A DNA stretch of 64,000 bases from DASPKM01 sp035628135. GTDB taxonomy: Bacteria > Bacteroidota > Bacteroidia > Chitinophagales > Chitinophagaceae. Positions 16,367-25,508 of this stretch are shown one piece after another. The notes under the pieces are model-generated. The model made no database searches and was not told where the DNA came from. It saw nothing but the letters and a program-made list of their open reading frames with translations. Positions within the stretch are counted from its first letter, which is position 1. The number at the start of each line of letters is the position of its first letter. The stretch lies in assembly GCA_035628135.1 (NCBI GenBank), contig DASPKM010000006.1, positions 124,001 through 188,000 of the forward strand, in the 5' to 3' direction. The position numbers were made by a program, and so were the translations under genes.

Positions 16367-16396
16367 CAAATATAAACACGAGAAATGGTTAAACAA
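16367..16396 (-). promoter_or_regulatory. Bacteroidota promoter of the small RNA
   Basis: On the minus strand, TTG (16396-16394), exactly 19 bases, then TATATTTG (16374-16367). This is the only place in the window where I found the -7 box with TTG at the textbook 19-base spacing. Confidence 0.6.
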
Positions 16397-16487
16397 TGGT
16401 TAGGCCAAAAAATCTTTTCCAGGTGGAGAAAATGTTTATTACTAAAAGACTTAGTTGTTTTAGATTTTTTCTAACAAAAAACTTGCA

Positions 16488-17021
16488 TTACCAATTCTTA
16501 TTCAACCTTTTCTCAAAATCAACAAACGCGATCTTTCCAAACTGGCCTTCGCCAAAATATTTTACAATCGGCTCCAATTCCTTGGGTTTTAAAAACCCCG
16601 CAACGGGTTGAGGATGATTTCCATTTCCGGGAAGAATTACGGTAGTCGGGTAGGATAACCGCCCGCCGGTAAGATAGATGGCAAATTCGTGCGTGCGGTA
16701 TTTGCTATTGAACTGGTAGGTCCTGCCCTGGAATGTGATGGCTTGTTTTTGCTCCGCATTGAGCTTTACAGGATAGAACTTTTCCATGATGTACGCGGCC
16801 ACCTGCTTATTGGCATAGGTTTCTTTATCCATTACCTTGCACCATCCGCACCAGTCTGTATACAGATCGATCAGGATGGGCTTTTGCTGCGTTTTCAGGC
16901 TCTCTTCGGCTTGTTGCAGGCTCATCCATTGCACTCCTTCTTTGGAAGGCGCCGCGGGGCTGTGCCAGGCGATAAGGCCTATGAGGCAAAGTACAGACAC
17001 AGCCACTATAATTTTTCGCAT
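16488..17021 (-). CDS. Exported thioredoxin-like protein
   Basis: A 177-residue protein with an N-terminal signal or anchor (residues 1-24) and one thioredoxin-fold domain. The redox motif is C58-G-W-C61 in YTDWCGWCK, the pattern of DUF255/YyaL-like and DsbD-C-terminal-like thioredoxins rather than the WCGPC of classical thioredoxin. The cis-proline region is SYPTTVIL. Probable role: reducing or repairing disulfides in the periplasm (inference). It is divergent from ubiX with 37 bases between starts; each direction has its own -7 box there. Confidence 0.85.
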   Translation of the reverse strand: MRKIIVAVSVLCLIGLIAWHSPAAPSKEGVQWMSLQQAEESLKTQQKPILIDLYTDWCGWCKVMDKETYANKQVAAYIMEKFYPVKLNAEQKQAITFQGRTYQFNSKYRTHEFAIYLTGGRLSYPTTVILPGNGNHPQPVAGFLKPKELEPIVKYFGEGQFGKIAFVDFEKRLNKNW

Positions 17022-17023
17022 AG

Positions 17024-17031
17024 TATTTTTG
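17024..17031 (+). promoter_or_regulatory. -7 box (TATTTTTG) for ubiX
   Basis: TATTTTTG, 27 bases before the ubiX ATG at 17059, within the 37-base divergent spacer. Confidence 0.4.
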
Positions 17032-17039
17032 TTTGCTTA

Positions 17040-17047
17040 CAAAGGTA
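17040..17047 (-). promoter_or_regulatory. -7 box (TACCTTTG) for the thioredoxin-like gene
   Basis: TACCTTTG on the minus strand, 18 bases before the ATG at 17021; a TTG lies 16 bases further up. It faces the ubiX box, so the two promoters overlap and probably interfere. Confidence 0.4.
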
Positions 17048-17058
17048 TTTAAATAAAC

Positions 17059-17616
17059 ATGCACAAAATAGTTATCGCCATAACGGGGGCCAGCGGCTCC
17101 ATTTATGCCCGCCTGCTGATAGAAAAGCTGCTGACGATCCGCACCCAATGGAAGGAACTGGCCGTGGTAATGACGGACAACGCCAAACTGGTATGGCAAA
17201 CCGAGTTGGGCAACGATGACTATAAAGGCTACGACGTGCGGTTCTTTTCGAAAGATGATTTCATGGCGCCCTTTGCCTCGGGTTCGGGGCAGTACGATAC
17301 AATGGTGATCATTCCATGTTCCATGGGCACGCTGGGGCGCATAGCAAGCGGCCATTCGGATGACCTTATTACCCGCGCCGCCGATGTTATACTGAAAGAA
17401 AGGAGAAAGCTTATTTGCGTGGTGCGCGAAACACCGTACAACCTTATTCACATCCGCAATATGGAAACGCTAACGCTGGCGGGCGCAGTGATATGTCCCG
17501 CTACGCCCTCATTCTATAGTAAGCCGCAGACCATTGAAGCAGCCGCCGCTACCGTTGTTGACCGCGTTTTAGATCTTTCGGGATTGAAGGTCGAAAGCTA
17601 TCGCTGGGGAAAATAA
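17059..17616 (+). CDS. ubiX: UbiX-type flavin prenyltransferase
   Basis: Attaches a dimethylallyl group to FMN to make the prenylated flavin cofactor used by UbiD-family decarboxylases. It has 185 residues, the usual length. The FMN-binding N-terminus ITGASGSIYAR is at residues 8-18. IIPCSMGTLGRIASG and the VVRETPYNLIHIRNM segment are diagnostic. In a menaquinone-using organism the cofactor would serve a UbiD-type enzyme encoded elsewhere; none is in the window. Confidence 0.95.
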   Translation: MHKIVIAITGASGSIYARLLIEKLLTIRTQWKELAVVMTDNAKLVWQTELGNDDYKGYDVRFFSKDDFMAPFASGSGQYDTMVIIPCSMGTLGRIASGHSDDLITRAADVILKERRKLICVVRETPYNLIHIRNMETLTLAGAVICPATPSFYSKPQTIEAAAATVVDRVLDLSGLKVESYRWGK

Positions 17617-17644
17617 ACGTATTACTTAAGGCGCTACCTGGCTC

Positions 17645-18307
17645 TTACCTAAGATCTACCTCTTCCACGCCGGGATATTTCTTCTTATCGAACACGAACT
17701 GTCCGTCGCTGATGGCTGCATTGCCATTCATGCTGTTGACCGTATAGGTGTATTTGTTGCCGGTTTTTTCCAATACCCTGGTGCTGTTGATGGTTTTGGC
17801 AGCCTTATCGACATATATGTACACTTTGTAAAAGGGCTTGGTCTTGTCAACCGGTGTCATTTCTATTTCCTGCATGGTCTTGGCGCCCTGCTTCTTCTCG
17901 CCGTTGAGCTTATACAGAAAGTCCTTATCATAAAAGTTTGTAAATAGTTTCTGGGGTGTGATCATGTTTTGCTCGGGATCGAACTTGGTAATGGTCACCT
18001 CATTGGCGGATTTGTCATAGGTCCAAATGTTGTTGCCGTCGCAGAATATTTCCTGGCCGGTTATGTTCACCCGGTATTTGGTGCCTTTCATGAAAACGGT
18101 GCCTTTCTTGCTGCCCTGCACTTTTCCCTTGGAGTCTTCTACCTGTAATGTAAAGTTTGCCTGAACTCCCTTGAAAGTCTTGAATTTAGCGCTCACGCCG
18201 TCCAGTATCTTCTTGGCGTCGGGATCATTATTGCCCAAGTTGTTATTCTGTGCATTCACTCCAACGCCACCCACCATCAATAATATCGCCAGTAAATATT
18301 GCTTCAT
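17645..18307 (-). CDS. lolA: LolA-like outer-membrane lipoprotein carrier
   Basis: A 220-residue periplasmic protein with a signal peptide (1-19, ending GVNAQ). The half-open beta-barrel pattern of LolA is visible: KFKTFKGVQANFTLQV, a strand with KGTKYRV, EIFCDGNNIWTYDK, and LFTNFYDKDF. It carries lipoproteins across the periplasm to the outer membrane in the general model. It lies downstream of ftsK on the same strand, an arrangement common in Bacteroidota, but 162 bases apart and with its own likely -7 box. Confidence 0.88.
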   Translation of the reverse strand: MKQYLLAILLMVGGVGVNAQNNNLGNNDPDAKKILDGVSAKFKTFKGVQANFTLQVEDSKGKVQGSKKGTVFMKGTKYRVNITGQEIFCDGNNIWTYDKSANEVTITKFDPEQNMITPQKLFTNFYDKDFLYKLNGEKKQGAKTMQEIEMTPVDKTKPFYKVYIYVDKAAKTINSTRVLEKTGNKYTYTVNSMNGNAAISDGQFVFDKKKYPGVEEVDLR

Positions 18308-18389
18308 TTCAATGTTTTTATAGGTTTTTTCGCCTTTGCCAGGGCCATGGCGAATGTATCGCCTTCAGTCAGGTACGGCTAACGAGCCG

Positions 18390-18397
18390 CAAATATA
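18390..18397 (-). promoter_or_regulatory. Possible -7 box (TATATTTG) for lolA
   Basis: TATATTTG on the minus strand, 82 bases upstream of the lolA ATG; a TTTG lies 13 bases further up. Confidence 0.4.
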
Positions 18398-18469
18398 TAC
18401 CTTAATTAAGCAAAGGTGAGACCAGTGGCATTAAAGCTTGTTTAATGCCCATTTTCAATTAACAAAATG

Positions 18470-21028
18470 CTAACCGATTTCTTCCAGGCGTTGGTTCAGG
18501 TCCGATTCTGTTTTTATCAACACGTCCCTTTCCTTGCTGCCGAGGCTGGGGCCCACTATTCCTGCTGCTTCCAATTGGTCCATCAGGCGGCCGGCGCGGT
18601 TATAACCTAACTTCATCCTCCGTTGCAATAATGATGTGGAGCCTCTTTGGTTTTGTACGATGAGCCTGGCGGCGTCTTCGAACAGCTTGTCGCGGTCGGC
18701 CAGGTCGAATTCTTTTCCTTCCAGTTCTTTTTCATCGATGTATTCCGGCAGCAGGAAGGCTTGCGGATATCCTTTTTGCTCGCCAATAAAATTGGTGACC
18801 TCTTCTACTTCGGGCGTATCTACGAATGCGCATTGCAAGCGGGTCAGTTCTCCGTTGTACGATACCAGCATGTCGCCTTTACCGATAAGCTGTTCCGCTC
18901 CGCCGGTATCGAGAATGGTACGCGAGTCGACCTTGGAAGATACCTTGAATGCGATGCGCGCGGGGAAGTTGGCCTTGATCGTTCCTGTAATAATGTTCAC
19001 CGAAGGCCTTTGCGTTGCAATGATGAGGTGTATCCCTACGGCCCTGGCGAGTTGTGCCAGTCTTGCTATGGGCATTTCCACTTCCTTGCCGGCGGTCATG
19101 ATAAGATCTGCAAATTCATCTATCACCAGTACAATGAATGGTAAGAACTGGTGGCCTTTCTGCGGATTTAATCTGCGCTTGATGAATTTTTCATTGTATT
19201 CTTTGATGTTCCGCGCACCGGCTTCTTTGAGCAGATCATAGCGGTTGTCCATTTCAATGCAAAGCGCATTGAGCGTATGGATCACTTTTTTTGTATCAGT
19301 GATGATGGCTTCTTCTTCGCCGGGCAGTTTTGCCAGGAAGTGCAATTCGATGGTGCGGTAAAGGCTTAACTCCACTTTCTTGGGGTCTACCAGCACCAGC
19401 TTCAATTGGGAGGGATGCTTTTTATACAACAGCGATACCAGGATGGCATTGAGTCCAACAGATTTACCCTGCCCGGTTGCACCGGCCATGAGCAGGTGCG
19501 GCATGGCGGATAGGTCTACAATGAAATTTTCGTTATCGATCTTTTTACCCAATGCAATAGGAAGATTGAAATGGTTGTGCTGGAATTTTTCAGATGCCAG
19601 CAATGTCCTCATGCTTACCACCGACTTTTTTACATTGGGCACTTCTATGCCGATGGTGCCCTTGCCGGGAATGGGGGCAATGATGCGGATGCCCAGCGCT
19701 GCGAGGCTCAATGCGATATCGTCTTCCAGGTTTTTGATGCGTGATATCCTTACGCCCGCGGCAGGTACTATTTCGTATAAGGTTACAGTAGGGCCAACAG
19801 TGGCGCTGATCTTTTGGATAGAGATATCATAGTTCTTCAGCGTGTTGATGATCTGGTTCTTGTTATTCTCCAGTTCTGTTGCGTCCTGCACTATCTTATC
19901 GCTGCCGTGGTTTTCCAATAAATCGAGCGAAGGGTATTTATAGTTTACCAGGTCGAGCGTGGGCTCGTATGGGGGCAGCTCTGCTACTGCATCCGCGGTT
20001 TCAACGTCGTCTTCTTCCTCGGTTTCCTCTGATTCGTCGTGCACTGGTTTTATTTCCAGTTCTATGTCGGGAACGTTGGCCTTTTGCGACGAGCTTTTTA
20101 CCGGCTCTGTTATTTTGGGCGTGGGTTCGGGTGTAAGGATTTTAACCGGCAATGGTTCTTCTATCACGGGCTCCGCAGGTTCTTTTTCAGGTGAAGTCTT
20201 TGTATCTTCCTTTTCTATCACTTTAAAATCGTTCAATCCATTTTTGCCGTTTGCATCGGCCGGCGGGGGAATGACTACGATACCGCCTTCGGACTTCAGG
20301 TAATTCCTTTCTGCCTGGGCGCCGGCGGCAAGCGTCGGGGTTACTGCGGGTGTAGTGATGGTTTCATCACCAGTAATACCAGGTTCTGTTTCCGCAGTAT
20401 TGATCTTTTTTTCAGGGAAGGAAAAAACGGGGTTAAACCGCCAGATGAAATAGGCCAGTCCTGCTACCGATAGCAGTACGGCCGTGCCGGTCCAGCCCAG
20501 GAATTTTACCAGCCATGCGCTGGACATAGTGCCTACCGCACCGCCCCAGGGAAAATCATCAGCGGGAAGCAAAAAAGCAAAAGCAACTGAAAAGAACAGG
20601 AGCCCTGTGAGCACATAGCGCAGGTTGCGGGGTATAGAAAAATATTTTCTTTTGAACAGGAGGTTGGCCCCGATCACAAAAAACAGGCTGCACAGCAGGA
20701 AGGATGCAAGTCCAAATCCATTGTATATGAAAAAATGCGAGGCCCAGGCGCCCAGGCGGCCGAGCAGGTTGGAAACTTTTATGGTATCGTCGAATAGGAA
20801 GGAAGCGCCGCCGCGAAACACTTTATCCTGGTCTTCCTGCCAGGTAAAAAGGTAAGAAACAAAGGCAATAAACAGAAAAGCTCCCAGTGCAATGAGCGAG
20901 GCTCCTGCAATTTTCCGGGTACGCTCATCTTTCACCAATTGCTTCACCTGGACCGTTTCTTCTTTTTCGGGTTTTAGTTTACCGGGTTCAGGCTGCTGGC
21001 TTTTCCTGGATTTCAGCTTATTTGCCAT
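18470..21028 (-). CDS. ftsK: FtsK/SpoIIIE-type DNA translocase
   Basis: A septum-located DNA pump that clears chromosome ends and activates XerCD at dif during division. From the ATG at 21028 it has 852 residues. Order: four membrane helices in about residues 40-200, an acidic Pro/Glu-rich linker (about 215-360), the motor with Walker A GATGQGKSVGLN near residue 520 and VLVIDEFADL, and a C-terminal winged-helix gamma domain (LQRRMKLGYNRAGRLMDQLE) that reads KOPS-type sites. A TTG-initiated extension to 21073 is open but would run into the divergent kinase promoter region. The xerD gene is also in this window, at 60.5 kb. Confidence 0.95.
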   Translation of the reverse strand: MANKLKSRKSQQPEPGKLKPEKEETVQVKQLVKDERTRKIAGASLIALGAFLFIAFVSYLFTWQEDQDKVFRGGASFLFDDTIKVSNLLGRLGAWASHFFIYNGFGLASFLLCSLFFVIGANLLFKRKYFSIPRNLRYVLTGLLFFSVAFAFLLPADDFPWGGAVGTMSSAWLVKFLGWTGTAVLLSVAGLAYFIWRFNPVFSFPEKKINTAETEPGITGDETITTPAVTPTLAAGAQAERNYLKSEGGIVVIPPPADANGKNGLNDFKVIEKEDTKTSPEKEPAEPVIEEPLPVKILTPEPTPKITEPVKSSSQKANVPDIELEIKPVHDESEETEEEDDVETADAVAELPPYEPTLDLVNYKYPSLDLLENHGSDKIVQDATELENNKNQIINTLKNYDISIQKISATVGPTVTLYEIVPAAGVRISRIKNLEDDIALSLAALGIRIIAPIPGKGTIGIEVPNVKKSVVSMRTLLASEKFQHNHFNLPIALGKKIDNENFIVDLSAMPHLLMAGATGQGKSVGLNAILVSLLYKKHPSQLKLVLVDPKKVELSLYRTIELHFLAKLPGEEEAIITDTKKVIHTLNALCIEMDNRYDLLKEAGARNIKEYNEKFIKRRLNPQKGHQFLPFIVLVIDEFADLIMTAGKEVEMPIARLAQLARAVGIHLIIATQRPSVNIITGTIKANFPARIAFKVSSKVDSRTILDTGGAEQLIGKGDMLVSYNGELTRLQCAFVDTPEVEEVTNFIGEQKGYPQAFLLPEYIDEKELEGKEFDLADRDKLFEDAARLIVQNQRGSTSLLQRRMKLGYNRAGRLMDQLEAAGIVGPSLGSKERDVLIKTESDLNQRLEEIG

Positions 21029-21033
21029 GAACA

Positions 21034-21041
21034 CAAATATA
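21034..21041 (-). promoter_or_regulatory. Possible -7 box (TATATTTG) for ftsK
   Basis: TATATTTG on the minus strand, only 5 bases from the ATG at 21028, which would give an almost leaderless mRNA. Confidence 0.35.
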
Positions 21042-21090
21042 GGTATAAGAAAGAATTTGTATTTTTCGTGCAACTGACTGCCTTACCAGA

Positions 21091-23025
21091 ATGAAATTGA
21101 TAAAAGCGCTATTGTTCCTGCTGCCGGTGTTTATGGTTGCGTGTTCGGAAAAGACCAGTTCTCCGGCCGTGGAAGAAGCGCCCATAGACGTAACGAAATT
21201 GCGGTTCTCTGCCAGCATTTACGATTCGCTGCGGTACGAGGTAATTCCGAAAGACAGCCTTGCAGACAACGCACTTGGACAGGTGAGCATTGTGAAAGCC
21301 CTTCCGATACAATGGCGCAAGCACCGGGTGGCGCCTGGCATCATTGAAAAAGAGCTGTTGCTCAAGTTCACGCTGGTCAATACTTCGGATAGTGTTCAGC
21401 ATATTTACTTTTATCCCGGCGCTTATTTCGACCGTTTTAATTTATTGCGGTTATCGGCTGATGGGGTTACGCCTGTGCCGGTGCCGGGCTCCGAAACGCC
21501 GGCCACATACCGTTCCGCATTCAGGCTGTTGGCCGTTGCGCCAGGCGAACGTACGTCGTACATAGCGCGGCTCGAATTTGTGCGCACGTCGGCCACCATG
21601 TTTTACCCGGCGGTATTGCAGAAAGATTATATCGAATCCTTCATAAACGACAAGATCCAGTTTCGCGCAAAAACCAATTTGATCACTTATGTAGTGGCCG
21701 GCATTATGCTGATGATGATTGCGTACTCTATCGCAGTGTACCGGCAAAACCGCATCCGTGAATTTATTTATTATATCGGTTATGCGGGCTGCCTTGCGCT
21801 GCTGCTGTTCCTGAAGTCGTTTTTATTGTATGATTTTACCCAGTTCAATTATTTCTTCGAAAGTTATTGGGATTTCCTGTTGCAATGCGGCGGCGTAGGC
21901 TGTTATTTTTTGTTCATCAGGAAATTCCTTGACACAAAAACCAATCATCCCTTCATCGACAAAACATTCCGCTTTGGCCAATACCTGATGCTCGCCTTTT
22001 TGGCAATATATACCGTCCTGTATTTTTTCACGGACAATTTTATCTGGCTGAATGGATTTGAAAACATCACCAAGCAAATCTTGCTGGTCATAGGTTTGAT
22101 ATTTATCGTGTATGGCGCCAAGCGCAGTAAAAAAGACAGGTTGCTCAGGTACCTGGTGCTTGGAAATATCTGGCTGCTGGTATTTTCGCTGATGTCTTTT
22201 CTCTTTATTGTAACGCCTTTGAAATTTACCAACGACCCGGACTTTACATGGGTTAACAGCGCGATATTATATTATGAGATAGGATTGGTAGGGGAACTGA
22301 TGTATTTCCTTTCCGGCCTGGCGCACAAAAACCGCAGGGATATCATTGAAAGAACGCGTGAAAGCGAGCGGCTCCGCATTGCGAACGAAAAAAAGGAAAT
22401 GGAAAAACACATGGCCATACTCGAGGCGCAACAGCAGGAAAGGAACCGTATTTCGGCAGACATGCACGACGAGCTGGGATCGGGTGTAACAGCCATCCGG
22501 CTCATGAGCGAAATCATGAAAACCAAAATGCAGGAGGAGCACACATCGCTGCCCGAGATAGATAAAATATCCAATTCGGCGAATGACCTCATCACCAAAA
22601 TGAACACAATTATCTGGACGATGAGCAGCTCCAATGATACGGTTGAAAACCTGATCACTTACATCCGCACTTATGCGCTCGAGTTCTTTGACAACACTAA
22701 TATCGAGTGCAGGTTCAATATCCCTTCCACCATCCCCAACATTGAATTAACCGGCGAAAAACGCCGGAATATCTTCCTCGCGGTGAAAGAGGCGTTGAAC
22801 AATGTCGTGAAACACGCCAAAGCCAGCGAGGTTGTCATTAATGTAGACGTAAGCGACAAGCTGTGCATCAGCATACAAGACAACGGCGTGGGGGTGGATT
22901 TCGAGACCATCCGCCGCTTCGGGAACGGATTGAAGAATATGAAGTCGCGGTTAGAGCGCATCAACGGCAAGTTCACGATCGTGAACAATGATGGAGCGCT
23001 TACGCAATTTGAAATGAGTTTATAA
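21091..23025 (+). CDS. 7TM sensor histidine kinase (7TMR-DISM / HisKA_3 type)
   Basis: A 644-residue membrane sensor kinase. The N-terminus has a possible lipobox (FMVAC). An extracytoplasmic beta domain (about 30-200) is of the 7TMR-DISMED2 kind. Seven membrane helices follow (about 205-430), then a coiled coil. The HisKA_3 dimerisation helix QERNRISADMHDELG has the phospho-acceptor H459. The HATPase domain (about 565-644) shows the N box EALNNVVKHAK and the G box DNGVGVD. HisKA_3 kinases pair with NarL/LuxR-type response regulators; none is adjacent, so the kinase is an orphan here. Divergent from ftsK, convergent with the amidohydrolase (8 bases between stops). Confidence 0.9.
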   Translation: MKLIKALLFLLPVFMVACSEKTSSPAVEEAPIDVTKLRFSASIYDSLRYEVIPKDSLADNALGQVSIVKALPIQWRKHRVAPGIIEKELLLKFTLVNTSDSVQHIYFYPGAYFDRFNLLRLSADGVTPVPVPGSETPATYRSAFRLLAVAPGERTSYIARLEFVRTSATMFYPAVLQKDYIESFINDKIQFRAKTNLITYVVAGIMLMMIAYSIAVYRQNRIREFIYYIGYAGCLALLLFLKSFLLYDFTQFNYFFESYWDFLLQCGGVGCYFLFIRKFLDTKTNHPFIDKTFRFGQYLMLAFLAIYTVLYFFTDNFIWLNGFENITKQILLVIGLIFIVYGAKRSKKDRLLRYLVLGNIWLLVFSLMSFLFIVTPLKFTNDPDFTWVNSAILYYEIGLVGELMYFLSGLAHKNRRDIIERTRESERLRIANEKKEMEKHMAILEAQQQERNRISADMHDELGSGVTAIRLMSEIMKTKMQEEHTSLPEIDKISNSANDLITKMNTIIWTMSSSNDTVENLITYIRTYALEFFDNTNIECRFNIPSTIPNIELTGEKRRNIFLAVKEALNNVVKHAKASEVVINVDVSDKLCISIQDNGVGVDFETIRRFGNGLKNMKSRLERINGKFTIVNNDGALTQFEMSL

Positions 23026-23033
23026 GATGGAGG

Positions 23034-24611
23034 TTATTCCCCCGGCTGCTTCAACTCCCACCCTGTTTTTTTCTTTTCTTCGTCCACCATCCGCTTTACG
23101 TCTGCAAGCAATTTCTTTGCATCGAACACAATGCCATCCTTGATGGTATACTTTACGCCGCCTGCGCGTATTATTTTGTTGTCTGCATTCAGTCGAATGG
23201 CGCCGGTGCCGTACAACACCTGCAGGTTTTCTAACGGGTTTGCATCGACAATGACAAGGTCCGCCAACTTGCCCACTTCCACTGAACCGAGGTCTTTTTC
23301 CGCACCCAACGCCTGTGCTCCGTACAACGTTGCAGATCGAATTACTTCCAATGGATGAAACCCTGCTTCGCGCAGCAGTTCCAGTTCGCGGATGTAACCG
23401 AAGCCATACAATTGATAAATGAACCCATTGTCCGAGCCGGTAGTTACCCTTCCGCCACGGTTCTTGTATTCATTTACAAAGCTCATCCACAACCGATAAT
23501 TTTCTTTCCATGCAACTTCCTGTTCGGTGCCCCAACTGTGCCAGTAAGAGCCATGCGATACCCTGCTGGGCTCGAAGAATTTCCACAATGAAGGCAGCGT
23601 ATATTGTTCATGCCACTCCAGGCGACGGGTTTTGTGCAGGTCGCGGCTGGCCTCATAGATATTGAATGTAGGATCGAGGGTAAAGTCGAGGCTGAGCAAT
23701 TCATTCATTACTTTATTCCAATGCTCACTGTAAGGCGGTGCGGCCTGTTTCCACAACCTGCCTGCTTCCTGGAAGCGGTGTTGCTCGTTGCCGTAATTGT
23801 AATCGGAGGGATAGTGTTGTATGGTTTTATCTGTAAACAATGCTTCGGGCAAACCATACCAATGTTCCATGGAAGTAAGGCCGGCGCGGGCCGAGTGCAG
23901 CACGTTCCACCTGGCCACGTCCAATTGCGCGTGGTGGCAGGCCGAGCGCAGTCCCAGCTTTTTATTTTCGCGCAAGGCTGCGTCCATTACCTGAGGCGCG
24001 GCGCCAAAGAACTTAATGCCGTCAGCACCCTTCTTTGCATTGTCCCGCACCCATTCCATGGCTTGTTCCCCGGTAACGATCGGTTGTTTTGCTCCCTGCC
24101 CGAATGCGGTGTATGCAAAAATGCGCGGGGCTGTAATGAGGTTTTGTTGGCTTTTTTGTTTTTGATCCAATACCCAGTCGAGCCCATTGCCGCACGATGG
24201 GTCGCGGATAGTAGTAATGCCATGCGCCATCCATAATTTAAAAACATATTCCGCATTGGCGCCTTGCGCGGAGCCCCCGATATGGCCATGCATGTCGATA
24301 AACCCCGGCAATGCATACATGCCTTCGCAATTAAGCTCGTGCCCGCCTTCTTTTAATTGTGGCCTTGACTTAGGGTTAATGGCAACTCCAGGGTTGCCTA
24401 CCACTGCCACCTGCACGATCCTGTTTTTTTCAATTACAATATCTACCGGTCCTATGGGAGGCGCCCCCGTGCTATTGATGAGCGTGAGGCCGCGGAGGAT
24501 AAGTTGCGGCCAGGGACCTTCTCCTTCTTTTTTCTCGGGCGCTTTGGCCACCTGCGCATGCATGTTGAAAATGATGCAGCAGCAAAAAAATGTTACAATC
24601 AATTTTCTCAT
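23034..24611 (-). CDS. Exported amidohydrolase
   Basis: A 525-residue metal-dependent hydrolase of the amidohydrolase superfamily with a signal peptide (1-20, ending NMHAQ). The first metal motif HxH is H108/H110 in GFIDMHGHIGG. Later elements are GIKFFG (candidate lysine bridge), SACHHA, TSMEHWYG and TGSDNG with the last metal Asp, followed by the small beta-sandwich (LGSVEVGKLADLVIVD). Relatives include imidazolonepropionase-like and prolidase-like enzymes that cleave cyclic amides or dipeptides. The substrate cannot be assigned. An insert of about 60 residues (YGNEQHRFQEAG region) is specific to this subgroup. Confidence 0.88.
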   Translation of the reverse strand: MRKLIVTFFCCCIIFNMHAQVAKAPEKKEGEGPWPQLILRGLTLINSTGAPPIGPVDIVIEKNRIVQVAVVGNPGVAINPKSRPQLKEGGHELNCEGMYALPGFIDMHGHIGGSAQGANAEYVFKLWMAHGITTIRDPSCGNGLDWVLDQKQKSQQNLITAPRIFAYTAFGQGAKQPIVTGEQAMEWVRDNAKKGADGIKFFGAAPQVMDAALRENKKLGLRSACHHAQLDVARWNVLHSARAGLTSMEHWYGLPEALFTDKTIQHYPSDYNYGNEQHRFQEAGRLWKQAAPPYSEHWNKVMNELLSLDFTLDPTFNIYEASRDLHKTRRLEWHEQYTLPSLWKFFEPSRVSHGSYWHSWGTEQEVAWKENYRLWMSFVNEYKNRGGRVTTGSDNGFIYQLYGFGYIRELELLREAGFHPLEVIRSATLYGAQALGAEKDLGSVEVGKLADLVIVDANPLENLQVLYGTGAIRLNADNKIIRAGGVKYTIKDGIVFDAKKLLADVKRMVDEEKKKTGWELKQPGE

Positions 24612-24647
24612 AACTTGTGCTTGGCTAAAAGGAAAGATACAGCAATC

Positions 24648-25499
24648 ATGGATAAACCATCAAAATGGGAATGGGAGATTAGGCCGTACACGAAATGGTT
24701 CCGGCTGAACCTGGGAGAATTGGTTGCGTACCGCGACCTGCTTTTCAGGTTGGTACGCCGCGATTTCCTGATGCTGTACCAGCAAACCCTGCTGGGTCCC
24801 GTGTGGATCATATTGCAGCCGGTGCTTACAGTACTTACCTATATCCTGATATTCGATAAGATACTCGGCATTTCCACGAATAACATTCCGCCATTGCTGT
24901 TTTACCTTACCGGCATCACGCTGTGGAATTTGTTTTCCGATGTGTTCATGAGCACCACGGCTACTTTTGTGGGCAATGCGTCCATCTTCAGCAAAGTGTA
25001 TTTTCCGCGCATGATCATGCCGCTGTCTTCCACCCTGCTGCACATTACGAGGTTCCTGGTGCAGGCATTGCTATTGGTGGCGATGTTGCTGTTCTATCAT
25101 TTCACCGGCAGGTATCCCCTATCGGGCAATTGGCTGGCTGCTTTGTTGCCCGTGGTGATGGCCGCAATGATGGGATTGGGAGTTGGGCTGACCTTTTCAG
25201 TGCTTACCGCAAAGTACCGCGACCTCATGAACCTGTTGCACCTGGCGATGCGGTTGCTGATGTTTGTATGCCCTATCTTTTTTTCGGTGTCGGCCGTGCC
25301 GGAAAACCTGGCGTGGATAACCTACATCAACCCCTTGGCGCCATTGTTTGAAATGTTCCGCGCTGCATTCCTCGGCAGCAATGCAGGCACGTTTACCGCC
25401 ATGCAATTACTGTTCAGCGCTGCCGTCACCATCATTGTATTGCTGGGTGGAATGGCGTTGTTCAATAAAAAGGCCGATACATTAATGGATGTAGTTTAA
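24648..25499 (+). CDS. ABC-2 polysaccharide export permease (Wzm/KpsM/TagG-like)
   Basis: A 283-residue inner-membrane permease with about six hydrophobic segments. It belongs to the ABC-2 family exporting O-antigen, capsule or teichoic-acid chains. YRDLLFRLVRRDFLMLYQQTLLG type N-terminal amphipathic region, LGPVWIILQP, YFPRMIMPLSS and INPLAPLFEMFR are characteristic. The ATG at 24648 is chosen; an upstream in-frame start would overlap the divergent amidohydrolase. It forms an operon with the ATPase 9 bases downstream. Confidence 0.9.
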   Translation: MDKPSKWEWEIRPYTKWFRLNLGELVAYRDLLFRLVRRDFLMLYQQTLLGPVWIILQPVLTVLTYILIFDKILGISTNNIPPLLFYLTGITLWNLFSDVFMSTTATFVGNASIFSKVYFPRMIMPLSSTLLHITRFLVQALLLVAMLLFYHFTGRYPLSGNWLAALLPVVMAAMMGLGVGLTFSVLTAKYRDLMNLLHLAMRLLMFVCPIFFSVSAVPENLAWITYINPLAPLFEMFRAAFLGSNAGTFTAMQLLFSAAVTIIVLLGGMALFNKKADTLMDVV

Positions 25500-25508
25500 A
25501 CAACCGAT

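Noticed and set aside
16360..16377. Five-codon reading frame starting ATGAAAAATC on the plus strand
   Set aside because: It overlaps the minus-strand promoter box of the predicted small RNA, has no promoter of its own, and is too short to judge as coding.
18427..18449. Hairpin GGCATTAAA/TTTAATGCC after ftsK
   Set aside because: No T-run follows on the leftward strand and the stem is AT-rich; not enough to call a terminator.
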